Assembly (NCBI GenBank): GCA_038057515.1
Contig: JBBUDB010000034.1
Location: 1 to 35,155, forward strand
Length of the DNA stretch: 35,155 bases
Direction of reading: 5' to 3'
DNA from: DATJQA01 sp038057515
GTDB lineage: Bacteria > Patescibacteriota > Minisyncoccia > UBA6257 > 2-01-FULL-56-20
Of this stretch, positions 7,031 through 13,974 are shown piece by piece. The translations under genes were made by a program, and so were the position numbers. The notes under the pieces were generated by a model, which searched no databases, had not been told where the DNA came from, and saw nothing but the letters and a program-made list of their open reading frames with translations. Every line of letters begins with the position of its first letter. Position 1 is the first letter of the stretch.

Positions 7031-8437
7031 TTACGACTTTGGTTTTTTTATTTCGATTCCGAGCTCATCCAATTGCTTCTTCTCGACCTCGCTCGGACTC
7101 CCCATCATCGGGTCACGGCCGTCGCCCGTCTTCGCGAACGGGATGACCTCCCGGATGTTCGGTTCGTTCTGCAGGATCATGATAAGGCGGTCCAGGCCCG
7201 GCGCGATGCCGCCATGAGGTGGCGCGCCGTAGGAGAGCGCCTTGAGCATGTGGCCAAAGTTCGCCTTGATGCGCTCCTCGGAGAACCCCATGATCTTAAA
7301 GACGGCCTTCAGAGCTTCCGGTTGGTGATTTCTGATGCTGCCGCCCCCTATTTCGTAGCCATTCAGGGCGATGTCGTACTGTGTCGTCAAAATATCGGGG
7401 ATATTTTTTCCGGCGAGGAGATCGGCCATATATTCCGGCTTCGGTGCCGAGAACGGATTATGGGTGAAGGTCCACTTGGCCTTTTCTCCGCCGAAGGCGG
7501 ATCCGCCTTCGGCGGAGAAGAACGGAAAGTCGATGATCCAGCAAAAGGCCAAAAGATTTTGGTCATTCTTGTCTTCGCGGAGATCCGGCTTGTCGTTCCC
7601 GTATTTGGCCATCGCCTCGGCATAGGTAAGGCGCGGGAAGGGCACCGCTTGAATGCGCTTCTCGGGGAAGAGGTCTTTGACGATAGAGATCAGAAGCTCT
7701 TCGCTTAGAGCCATCACGTCTTCGCGCTCGACAAAGCTCATCTCGAGGTCGAGCTGGGTGAACTCCGGCTGACGGTCGCCGCGCGTGTCCTCATCGCGGA
7801 AACAGCGCGCGATCTGGAAATATTTTTCGATGCCCGCCACCATCAAAAGCTGTTTGTACTGCTGGGGCGATTGTGGCAGGGCGTAAAAGCTTCCGGGCGC
7901 GATGCGGGCAGGCACGAGATAGTCGCGCGCGCCCTCGGGCGTGGACTTCGAAAGGATTGGTGTTTCGATCTCAAGAAAGCCGCGCTCGTCAAAAAAGTCG
8001 CGAATGAACTTGATGACCTTGTGGCGCGCGATAAGATTATTTTTCATCCGCTCGCGGCGCAGGTCGAGGTAGCGGTGTTTGATGCGCACCTCCTCGTCGA
8101 TGTCGTAGCCATCGCCATCCACCGGAATGGGCAGAGCTTCGGCGGGATTCAGCACCTCAAGCGACTTCGCCTCTACTTCGTATGCCCCATTCGGCGTCTT
8201 GTCGTTCGCCATCGAAGCTGGCCGTTTTTTGACGAGGCCTACTACGCGGACGACGAATTCGAGACGAAGAAGGCCCGCCCCCTCAACATTCGGCGGGAAC
8301 ACTACCTGCACAGAACCGCTCCGGTCGCGCAGATCGATAAAAACCAGCTTGCCGTGATCGCGGCGAGCGCTGACCCAGCCAAAAAGCTCGATTTCTTTGC
8401 CTTCCGAGTCGCGGATATCTTTAATAAGGGTTCGCAT
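7031..8437 (-). CDS. aspS: aspartate--tRNA ligase, bacterial type without GAD domain
   Basis: 468 residues from the ATG at 8437, where the OB-fold anticodon domain begins as MRTLIKDIRD...ELFGWVSARRDHG; an in-frame extension upstream to 8641 is unlike any AspRS. Bacterial signatures are RYLDLRRERM, TPILSKSTPEGARDYLVPAR, FRDEDTRGDRQPEFTQLD and GLDRLIMIL. The 110-120 residue GAD insertion that normally follows KPDLR is missing: DKPDLR (about 282-287) runs straight to LLAFCWIIDFPF, which explains the short length (usual about 590). Codons 307-318 are a perfect DNA palindrome (see 7484-7519). The enzyme charges tRNA-Asp, and possibly tRNA-Asn. Confidence 0.95.
   Translation of the reverse strand: MRTLIKDIRDSEGKEIELFGWVSARRDHGKLVFIDLRDRSGSVQVVFPPNVEGAGLLRLEFVVRVVGLVKKRPASMANDKTPNGAYEVEAKSLEVLNPAEALPIPVDGDGYDIDEEVRIKHRYLDLRRERMKNNLIARHKVIKFIRDFFDERGFLEIETPILSKSTPEGARDYLVPARIAPGSFYALPQSPQQYKQLLMVAGIEKYFQIARCFRDEDTRGDRQPEFTQLDLEMSFVEREDVMALSEELLISIVKDLFPEKRIQAVPFPRLTYAEAMAKYGNDKPDLREDKNDQNLLAFCWIIDFPFFSAEGGSAFGGEKAKWTFTHNPFSAPKPEYMADLLAGKNIPDILTTQYDIALNGYEIGGGSIRNHQPEALKAVFKIMGFSEERIKANFGHMLKALSYGAPPHGGIAPGLDRLIMILQNEPNIREVIPFAKTGDGRDPMMGSPSEVEKKQLDELGIEIKKPKS
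7484..7519. repeat. perfect 36-nt palindrome inserted in frame in aspS
   Basis: TTCTCCGCCGAAGGCGGATC and its mirror form a spacer-free perfect palindrome of exactly 12 codons (minus strand 7519 to 7484), encoding FSAEGGSAFGGE at AspRS residues 307-318. The site is the variable loop between DFP and HNPF. A decayed relative in the same phase lies in the glycosyltransferase gene at 16935-16970, and a similar core lies in rnpB at 9102-9121. Confidence 0.9.
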
Positions 8438-8440
8438 GTC

Positions 8441-8472
8441 CTTGACGCTTGATACCTGACACTTGATACGTA
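8441..8472. repeat. short stuttered repeats in the aspS/mgtC divergent spacer
   Basis: CTTGACG is followed by two copies of CTTGATAC about 14 bp apart. The spacing would suit a tandem operator, but similar quasi-repeats occur in other spacers of this window, so they may only be a property of its intergenic DNA. Confidence 0.4.
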
Positions 8473-8477
8473 ACACA

Positions 8478-8486
8478 TGGTATAAT
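8478..8486 (+). promoter_or_regulatory. extended -10 promoter for mgtC, probably leaderless
   Basis: TGGTATAAT is a perfect extended -10 (TGN plus TATAAT at 8481-8486). The ATG at 8493 begins six bases further on, where transcription should start, so the mRNA would have no leader. CTGACA at 8456-8461 is a possible -35 with a long 19-bp spacer. Confidence 0.6.
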
Positions 8487-8492
8487 AAACCA

Positions 8493-8960
8493 ATGATGGA
8501 CTTTTCACAAATGTTTTTACACCTTGTCGTGGCCCTTTTCCTCGGCGCGCTTATGGGGCTCGAACGCGAACTGGCCGGCAAGGAAGCGGGCATTCGGACG
8601 GCCATGATGGTCTCGGGCGGCGCGGCGATATTTTCGATCATCGCCCTCCAGCTCCCTTACATCGTCGGTGTCTCGGGCGCGAACGTCGAAGAGATCCTCG
8701 CCCGGAATAGCGGCTTCCTTACGGTCGTCGCAAACATCGTGGTTGGTGTCGGTTTCCTCGGCGCGGGTATCATCATCAAGACCGAAGAGCGCGTTCACGG
8801 CCTCACGACCGCCGCCGTCATCTGGTCGGTGGCCGCCGTGGGCACTTTGGCTGGCGTCGGGCTTCTGCCCTTCGCCTTCGCGGCCGCAATCACGCTCTCG
8901 GCTCTCTTATGGTTCTTCCGGCACATCGATATCGCCGGGATAGTCACGCGCCGAAAATAA
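8493..8960 (+). CDS. MgtC/SapB family membrane protein
   Basis: 155 residues, MMDFSQMFLHLVVALFLGAL at the start. The MgtC signature is clear: GALMGLERELAGKEAGIRTAMMVSGGAA, then a second and third helix with GVGFLGAGIIIK and HGLTTAAVIWSVAAVGTLAGVG. About four to five transmembrane segments fill the chain. The family is linked to magnesium limitation and inhibition of ATP synthase in pathogens; the role here is unknown. The C-terminal soluble domain of Salmonella MgtC is lacking, so this is the short, generic type. A start at the ATG at 8493 or 8496 fits the promoter; an upstream TTG at 8463 would place the promoter inside the gene. It diverges from aspS. Confidence 0.9.
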   Translation: MMDFSQMFLHLVVALFLGALMGLERELAGKEAGIRTAMMVSGGAAIFSIIALQLPYIVGVSGANVEEILARNSGFLTVVANIVVGVGFLGAGIIIKTEERVHGLTTAAVIWSVAAVGTLAGVGLLPFAFAAAITLSALLWFFRHIDIAGIVTRRK

Positions 8961-8983
8961 TCTTCTTCGCTGCGAACGGAAAA

Positions 8984-9007
8984 CCCCGCCGGTTAGGCGG
9001 GGTTTTT
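8984..9007. terminator. bidirectional intrinsic terminator between mgtC and rnpB
   Basis: CCCCGCC, loop GGTTA, GGCGGGG and TTTTT on the plus strand; on the minus strand the same stem is followed by TTTTCC. It ends mgtC from the left and rnpB from the right. Confidence 0.9.
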
Positions 9008-9010
9008 CAT

Positions 9011-9471
9011 GTTGGTGCTGGCGGTCCGTAAGCCGGATCCTGTTCCGATTTTGCCCGCCGAAGGCGTCGCAAAATCGAGAACCTCGCCGGAGTTCCCTGA
9101 ACGGAGGCGGGTCCGCCTTCGCACGGCTTCGGCGAGACGCTCGGTTTTGTGGCTGCCTGCGGCAGACAAAACCGGCGGCGACAATTTATCTGGGCCTTCG
9201 ATTACTCTCGGGCTCGAGCGGGCACTGTCGCCTAAGGCGACCACGACCCTTGCACTCGGTAAGGATTTTGCCGTTTCACCTTCGTCTTCCGACGAAGCTC
9301 ACCCCGAAGGGTGCCCTCGGCTTTCGCTTCGGGCGTCTCTGCTCGCACCTCTATGCTTACGCACGACGGCCGTTAGCCGCTGCCTTTGTCCCTTGGCTCG
9401 CGCCTCGGGACGAGTGTCCGGACTTTCCTCCCCTCACCTTGCGATAAGGAGTAGCCGCCTGGACGACCAGC
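9011..9471 (-). ncRNA. rnpB: RNase P RNA
   Basis: The catalytic RNA that trims tRNA 5' leaders. On the minus strand the CR-I core GGAGGAAAGTCCGGAC is at 9435-9414 or so, GGTGAAACGGC follows near 9280, and the 3' universal segment ACAGGATCCGGCTTAC is near 9043-9028. The two ends pair as P1 (CTGGTCGTCC with GGACCGCCAG, one mismatch). It has its own promoter and the terminator at 8984-9007. At about 460 nt it is longer than the usual 350-400. The extra length lies in long hairpins, for example 9142-9173 (CGGTTTTGT...ACAAAACCG) and 9049-9080, and a GGCGGACCCGCC core at 9102-9121 recalls the palindrome in aspS. Open frames on both strands here are by-products of its GC-rich stems. Confidence 0.93.
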
Positions 9472-9477
9472 TCTTCT

Positions 9478-9505
9478 ATTATACCATAATATACAAGTTG
9501 GTCAA
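9478..9505 (-). promoter_or_regulatory. strong promoter for rnpB
   Basis: On the minus strand TTGACC (9505-9500), a 16-bp spacer and TGG-TATAAT (9483-9478) give a sigma70 promoter with an extended -10. The transcript start falls near 9471, which matches the first base of the P1 stem. The -35 overlaps the stop codon of the NUDIX gene. Confidence 0.75.
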
Positions 9506-10002
9506 CGAGCGCGAAAATAGCTCCGGAGAAAGCGGCGCTGGGTCGAAAAAGCCATGCGCGCATAAGGCACGGTCTTCGCCCCAAACCAGCGGGCATCGGC
9601 CGCGTCGTCTGTCGGCTTTACTTTGCCCTTCTTGAGGCGGGCCTGAAAAACTATCTCTAAAAGACGATAGGCAACGCCCCGATACGGATACGGCGTTGAA
9701 AGCGTCGCGAGATAGCGAAGCGACGATAATTTCACGCCAAGCTCTTCCCTGATCTCGCGTCTCGCGGCCGCTTCGGCGGTTTCTCGAAACTCCACGAAGC
9801 CGCCTGGCGTGACCCACTTGCCTTTATGCGGGTCGCGATTTCGCTTCACCAAAAGAACCTCGCCGGCGTTATTCTCGATAACGAGAGTGACGCTTGGCTT
9901 TTGGTTGTCGTACCACTCAAAACCGCACGCGGGGCAAATGCGCGGATGCTTCCCATTGCCGAGCACGCCTCCGCACTGCGGACAATGTTTTAATACCGAC
10001 AT
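9502..10002 (-). CDS. NUDIX hydrolase with N-terminal zinc ribbon
   Basis: 166 residues from the ATG at 10002. CPQCGG and CPACGFEWYDN form a zinc ribbon (about residues 7-30), as in NudC-like and related NUDIX enzymes. The Nudix box is GGFVEFRETAEAAARREI followed by REELG (G-x5-E-x7-REUXEEXGU), which binds Mg2+ and hydrolyses a nucleoside diphosphate linked to another moiety. WVTPGG and the YRLLEIVFQA strand complete the fold. The substrate is not predictable. The start lies 1 bp from the stop of the RNase H gene, so it is part of that operon; the frame extends further upstream, but over non-homologous sequence inside the RNase H gene. Confidence 0.9.
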   Translation of the reverse strand: MSVLKHCPQCGGVLGNGKHPRICPACGFEWYDNQKPSVTLVIENNAGEVLLVKRNRDPHKGKWVTPGGFVEFRETAEAAARREIREELGVKLSSLRYLATLSTPYPYRGVAYRLLEIVFQARLKKGKVKPTDDAADARWFGAKTVPYARMAFSTQRRFLRSYFRAR

Positions 10003-10003
10003 T

Positions 10004-10618
10004 CTAGTGGAAACCGAGATCGGCTGGATTAATATCGCCGGACACGCGACCCAGGCGGCCGCCTGACTTTTCGAACTCTCGCCTGGCGGCGGCTGTTTCT
10101 TCAATAAGCGTTACTGTTTTTTTCGGCAGGGACCTCTTTTTTGCGATACCCTTCGACCAGTATTCGATGATGAGCTTGCTGTCGCCGAAAATGTTGCGGA
10201 CGCCCGCTTTCACAGCGACACCTAGGGCGCATTGGAGTCCGAGAAGCTCGCCGTAGTTATTGGTTGCTTCGCCGCCAAGATGATGCTTGCCAAATTTATT
10301 TATCTTCGTTTTAGGAAGTACAAGATGGAGCAGGTCTTTGCCGTGCTCGTCGGTGACGCTCACCTCGACGCCCTGGCCCCGCCCCGTCCCGGCGTCAAAA
10401 TATATGCCCTTCTCTAGCGGCGGATGATCTTTCTTAGGCCTCGGCTCATAAGGCGCTCCGGCATGAAGCCAATATTCCGCCTCGGCGCGCGTTTTAAAAC
10501 CGCGATAGCGGGCGTTCGCCGTGCCGGAAACGAGCCGCTCGCAGGCCAGCCAATAATCAACGACGCCAGACCGGCCGTTCGGAAGGCGGTAGGCGTAGTA
10601 TTTTTTGGCCGATTTCAT
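10004..10618 (-). CDS. rnhA: ribonuclease HI with N-terminal hybrid-binding (viroplasmin-like) domain
   Basis: 204 residues from the ATG at 10618 (MKSAKKYYAYRL). The first 50 residues, with YYAYRLPNGRSGVV and YRGFKTRAEAEYWLHAG, match the RNA:DNA hybrid-binding domain found before RNase HI in eukaryotes and some bacteria. The catalytic domain shows the D-E-D-D set: IYFDAGTG, EATNNYGELLGL, FGDSKLII and GDINPADLGFH. It removes RNA from hybrids, including primers and R-loops. It lies between the exonuclease and NUDIX genes, an apparent nucleic-acid processing group. Confidence 0.88.
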   Translation of the reverse strand: MKSAKKYYAYRLPNGRSGVVDYWLACERLVSGTANARYRGFKTRAEAEYWLHAGAPYEPRPKKDHPPLEKGIYFDAGTGRGQGVEVSVTDEHGKDLLHLVLPKTKINKFGKHHLGGEATNNYGELLGLQCALGVAVKAGVRNIFGDSKLIIEYWSKGIAKKRSLPKKTVTLIEETAAARREFEKSGGRLGRVSGDINPADLGFH

Positions 10619-10649
10619 GGTTCGCAAACAAGAAAGCGATGGGCAACCC

Positions 10650-11204
10650 CTAGCTCTCGATGAGCTTCCGAAATACTTGATAGGTGGTGCGCGCATCGTC
10701 TATCGCCCGGTGGGCCCGACCGCGATCAATGCCGAAATAATTTCCCAGCTCTTCAAGAGAAAACTTCAAAAATCTCGGATCGTTCCGGAGCTTCTGCCAA
10801 GCCATCGGGAAGGTGTCAAAACCCTTATAGAAATAGTTCGGCCGTAAGCCGCACTCCTCAAGTGATTTTCTGACGTGCATCCAGTCGAAAGGCAGGTTGT
10901 GGCCGACGAGCACCACGCTCTCCGTATAGCTCAAGAACTCCTCAAGGCCGGTCTTAAGATCAACGCCATCGCGCATCCATTCGTCGTGGTCGTATCCGAC
11001 GATCCGGAGCGCCTCGGCATCGGCGGTTTCAATGTGCGCCGGCTTGATCTTGATGTCACGCTCCGCGAGCACCTCGAATGTTTTGGCTTTGACCTTCACT
11101 AGGCCGATCTCGATAAGTTCGTGGGAAAAATTAAGGCCAGTGGTTTCGGTATCGAAAAACACCAAATCAGCTTCGCGTATGTTAACTTCCGGGTCTTTGG
11201 CCAT
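10650..11204 (-). CDS. DEDDh 3'-5' exonuclease (DnaQ/epsilon-like)
   Basis: 184 residues. Exo I is VFFDTETTGLNFSHELIEIG, Exo II is VGHNLPFDWMHVRKSLEECG, and Exo III is HRAIDDARTTYQVF, giving the four acidic residues and the general-base histidine of the DEDDh family. It would be a free-standing proofreading or RNA/DNA-trimming exonuclease; no polymerase or binding domain is fused. It starts 2 bp after the end of pgk and is followed by RNase HI after 31 bp, so all are likely on one transcript. Confidence 0.9.
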   Translation of the reverse strand: MAKDPEVNIREADLVFFDTETTGLNFSHELIEIGLVKVKAKTFEVLAERDIKIKPAHIETADAEALRIVGYDHDEWMRDGVDLKTGLEEFLSYTESVVLVGHNLPFDWMHVRKSLEECGLRPNYFYKGFDTFPMAWQKLRNDPRFLKFSLEELGNYFGIDRGRAHRAIDDARTTYQVFRKLIES

Positions 11205-11206
11205 TT

Positions 11207-12337
11207 TTATTTTTTGAGCGCGGCAATGCCTGGCAATTTTTCTCCCGCCAGATAATCAAGCATAGCACCGCCACCCGTCGAAATGAAACTAAACTTGCCG
11301 TCGAGCTTGTGGCGCTTCAGGAACGACACCGTTTCGCCGCCGCCGGTCACCGAAAATGCCCGGCGATTCTTGGCGATGGCTCGCGCCACCACTAGGTTCC
11401 CCTTCGCATAACGCGGATCCTCGATGTAGCCCATCGGCCCGCTCCAAAGAATCGTCTTCGCCCTCGCGATCTCGCGAGCAAAGATTTTTCCCGTCTTGGA
11501 ACCGATATCCAAGATGCGCCCGCGGGCGTTGGCGCGCCAATCGACCGGTAAAATAAGGTGTGGGAATCGCGACGCCGCGCGAAACATCGGCTGGTCGGCT
11601 GCCGCGCGATCCACGAGCGATGAGCCAACGTCAATGCCGCGAAGCATAAGAAGCGTGTTCGCCGAACCACCGCCCACGAGGAAGCATTTCGCTCGCGTGC
11701 GAAAATACTTCAAGATTCCCAGCTTATCGTGCGCCTTCGCCCCGCCCACGATAAGCACGAGGGGATGTTTCGGCCGCCGAATAAGCCGGGTGAGATGCCG
11801 AATTTCTTTTTCCATTTCGAGGCCGGCAAAACTCGGCAGGCGTTTCGTAATCGCGACGATGGAGGCATCGGCCCGGTGCGAAACGGCGAAGGCATCGTTC
11901 ACGTAGCTATCAGCGAGCGCGGCGAGCTGCCGAGCGAGCGCGACGTCGTTTCTCTCCTCGCCAGGCAAAAATCGGAGATTCTCAAGAAGAAAGATCGTGC
12001 CGCGCTTTGCGGCGGCCACGGATCGCTTGATATCTTTGAAGCGAAAGTGGGGAACAAAAATTATCGGCCGACGAATTAGTCGGGCGAGCGTTTCGGCGTC
12101 AGAGCGAAGCGATAACTTTTTTGCGTCTCTGCCGTGGGGAAGGCCGTTTTTGATCCGAACGCCTGCCGGTCGGCCACGATGGCTTACGATGACAACCCGG
12201 AGGCCCCGGCGAATAAGCCATTCGATGGTCGGTAACGACGCCTCAAGGCGCCAGATGTCTTCAGCATTGAAATCCAGACGCAAAAGCACCGTACTGCCGA
12301 GCGCGCGCCGAGATGTCTTGCTAAGAAAGTGAATCAC
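11207..12337 (-). CDS. pgk: phosphoglycerate kinase
   Basis: 376 residues. PGK transfers phosphate from 1,3-bisphosphoglycerate to ADP in lower glycolysis. Signatures are LLRLDFNAED (usually RVDFNVP), VSHRGRP, FLLENLRFLPGEERND, SYVNDAFAVSHRADAS, VGGAKAHDKLGILKYF, WSGPMGYIEDPRYAKG and the C-terminal TGGGETVSFL / STGGGAMLDYLAG nucleotide and hinge segments. The start codon is GTG. A minus-strand TATAAT at 12357-12352, 14 bp before the GTG, would leave a leader of only a few bases. It heads the pgk-exonuclease-RNase H-NUDIX operon and is divergent from ndh. Confidence 0.95.
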   Translation of the reverse strand: MIHFLSKTSRRALGSTVLLRLDFNAEDIWRLEASLPTIEWLIRRGLRVVIVSHRGRPAGVRIKNGLPHGRDAKKLSLRSDAETLARLIRRPIIFVPHFRFKDIKRSVAAAKRGTIFLLENLRFLPGEERNDVALARQLAALADSYVNDAFAVSHRADASIVAITKRLPSFAGLEMEKEIRHLTRLIRRPKHPLVLIVGGAKAHDKLGILKYFRTRAKCFLVGGGSANTLLMLRGIDVGSSLVDRAAADQPMFRAASRFPHLILPVDWRANARGRILDIGSKTGKIFAREIARAKTILWSGPMGYIEDPRYAKGNLVVARAIAKNRRAFSVTGGGETVSFLKRHKLDGKFSFISTGGGAMLDYLAGEKLPGIAALKK

Positions 12338-12387
12338 CGGGATAATTACGAATTATAACTGAATTCTAATATTTTCCGAAACCCGCC

Positions 12388-13701
12388 ATGCCCCCCGCCC
12401 GTCTCGCCGGAAAAGAAAAAATAATCGCGGTTCTCGGCGCCGGCTTCGGCGGGTTGCGGGCCGCGACGCTTATTGATCGGGGCCTGCGCCGAAAGCGCAT
12501 TCCGGGCTACCGCGTGGCGCTTATCGACCGGAACGAATACCACACCTACACCCCCCTCCTCTACGAAACAGCCACGATTTCAAAGGAAACCGCGAACATT
12601 TGCGAGATCCGCGAAATCGTCGCTTACCGATTCGCCCGCCTTCTTCTTGGCACGAAGATAAAATTCATCCAAGCAGAGGTAAAAAATATTGACCCCCTGG
12701 CCGGCTCTGTTAGTTTCACCGATGGCCCGCCCGAAGAGATCAAAAAGCTTGAAGTTGAATATCTCGTCATCGCTCTGGGCGCCGAACCGAATTATTTCGA
12801 CATCCCCGGCCTCAAGAACCATGCCCTGCCGTTCAAATCAATGCTCGACGCCGTACGCATTCGGGATGCCATTACGATTCTGGCCATGGAAAAACCAGGC
12901 GTGCTTCGCGTTGCCGTGGGAGGCGGCGGATCAACGGGTATCGAACTTGCCGGGGAACTTAAAGTTTGGGCTGGCGAACTGGACAAGAGTCACCACTCTC
13001 GCCTTGAGGTCGACCTCGTCCAGGCCGCCCCGACCATCCTTCCGGGTTTCTCCCCTAAGGTCATTCGCTTAGCTAAGCTACGCCTTCGTCGGCTCGGCGT
13101 TCGCCTCATGGAGAACGAGCGGATCACTTCTGTGGGAGAGCGCGACCTTCAAACAGCGAGCGGCCGGACGATTCCCTTCGATATCTTCATCTGGACCGGC
13201 GGCATAAAACCATCGGCCATCATTAAAAACTTACCGCTCAAAACCGATCCCCGAGGTTGGCTCGAAGTCGGCGGCGACATGGCCTGCCTGCCGAAATCGC
13301 CCGACGTTAAATTCGGCACGCGCATCTACGGAATCGGCGATAATATCTCTGCCTATTATCCCGGAACCAAACAACCTGTCCCCGGCGTGGCGCGCGCCGC
13401 ACTTTCGCAGGCCGAGATAGCGGCAAAAAATATCGTGAGTGAGATCGAAGCCGAGGAGGGATACCTTCCGGCGCCGCGCCGCCAAATTTATCGACCGATG
13501 AACTACCCTTATGTCACCCCGATCGGCGGCAAGTATGCCATCGCGAAGATCGGCCCCTTTGTTTTCTCCGGACTCTTCGGCTGGCTCATGAAGGGCCTCG
13601 TGGAACTTAACTATCTTTTTTCGATCATGTCTTTTGACAAAGCCGTCCGCGCTTGGTTGCGCGGCCTTATGATCTTCATCAAAAACGACCGGCTCGGGTA
13701 G
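12388..13701 (+). CDS. ndh: type II NADH:quinone dehydrogenase (FAD-dependent)
   Basis: 437 residues. A single-subunit, non-pumping NADH dehydrogenase. The FAD-binding GxGxxG is VLGAGFGGLRAA near the N-terminus; NEYHTYTPLLYETATI is the typical post-FAD motif of NDH-2; VAVGGGGSTGIELAGEL is the NADH-binding Rossmann motif; and YGIGDNISAYYPG with PGVARAALSQAEIAAKNI is the second FAD contact. The C-terminal region, including FSGLFGWLMKGLVELNYLFS, has the amphipathic and aromatic character used for membrane attachment. It suggests some NADH oxidation at the membrane, though no other respiratory gene is in the window. It is divergent from pgk, with a 50-bp promoter region between. Confidence 0.92.
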   Translation: MPPARLAGKEKIIAVLGAGFGGLRAATLIDRGLRRKRIPGYRVALIDRNEYHTYTPLLYETATISKETANICEIREIVAYRFARLLLGTKIKFIQAEVKNIDPLAGSVSFTDGPPEEIKKLEVEYLVIALGAEPNYFDIPGLKNHALPFKSMLDAVRIRDAITILAMEKPGVLRVAVGGGGSTGIELAGELKVWAGELDKSHHSRLEVDLVQAAPTILPGFSPKVIRLAKLRLRRLGVRLMENERITSVGERDLQTASGRTIPFDIFIWTGGIKPSAIIKNLPLKTDPRGWLEVGGDMACLPKSPDVKFGTRIYGIGDNISAYYPGTKQPVPGVARAALSQAEIAAKNIVSEIEAEEGYLPAPRRQIYRPMNYPYVTPIGGKYAIAKIGPFVFSGLFGWLMKGLVELNYLFSIMSFDKAVRAWLRGLMIFIKNDRLG

Positions 13702-13742
13702 AAACGGAAGTAAAGCGTCCGTTGAGAACGGCAAAACAGCCA

Positions 13743-13776
13743 CTATCATTAAGTTTCAATTGTAACTTAATGATAG
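13743..13776. repeat. 34-nt near-perfect inverted repeat after ndh
   Basis: CTATCATTAAGTT and AACTTAATGATAG flank TCAATTGT; read as one palindrome it has a single T/T mismatch. It lies 42 bp after the ndh stop, between ndh and the convergent ATPase gene. No T-run follows, so terminator function is uncertain. Confidence 0.7.
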
Positions 13777-13871
13777 CGAAAAGAAATAGTGTGCCACGCT
13801 AATCTGTTGCCCTGCTCTACGACCGCTCAATCGGATAGCAAATGCTTCGTGTTGCAGCCGGTGTCGCTGGC

Positions 13872-13944
13872 CCGAGAAAAACCGCCAGATTGTTATACAA
13901 CCTGACGATCGTCAGGTTGTATAACAATCTGGCGCGCATTACGG
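13872..13944. repeat. dispersed 73-nt palindromic repeat, copy B
   Basis: Second copy of the element at 4505-4578. Here the palindrome is longer: 13883-13934 is a perfect, spacer-free palindrome of 52 nt, because the flanks CGCCAG/CTGGCG also pair. Copy A has lost this flank pairing. It is placed between the ends of ndh (+) and the TraD-like gene (-). The rest of the 270-bp spacer holds only the 13743-13776 repeat and no gene. Confidence 0.88.
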
Positions 13945-13974
13945 AATAAAAAAAGGGGGGGCGAAATAAACCTG

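Noticed and set aside
8437..8641. Longer AspRS starting at 8641
   Set aside because: The 68 extra residues are not AspRS-like and overlap the divergent mgtC gene; the OB-fold begins exactly at the ATG at 8437.
9009..9635. Long plus-strand open frame of 208 codons downstream of mgtC
   Set aside because: It lies over the RNase P RNA gene, whose conserved core, promoter and terminator are all on the minus strand; the predicted protein is basic and low-complexity.
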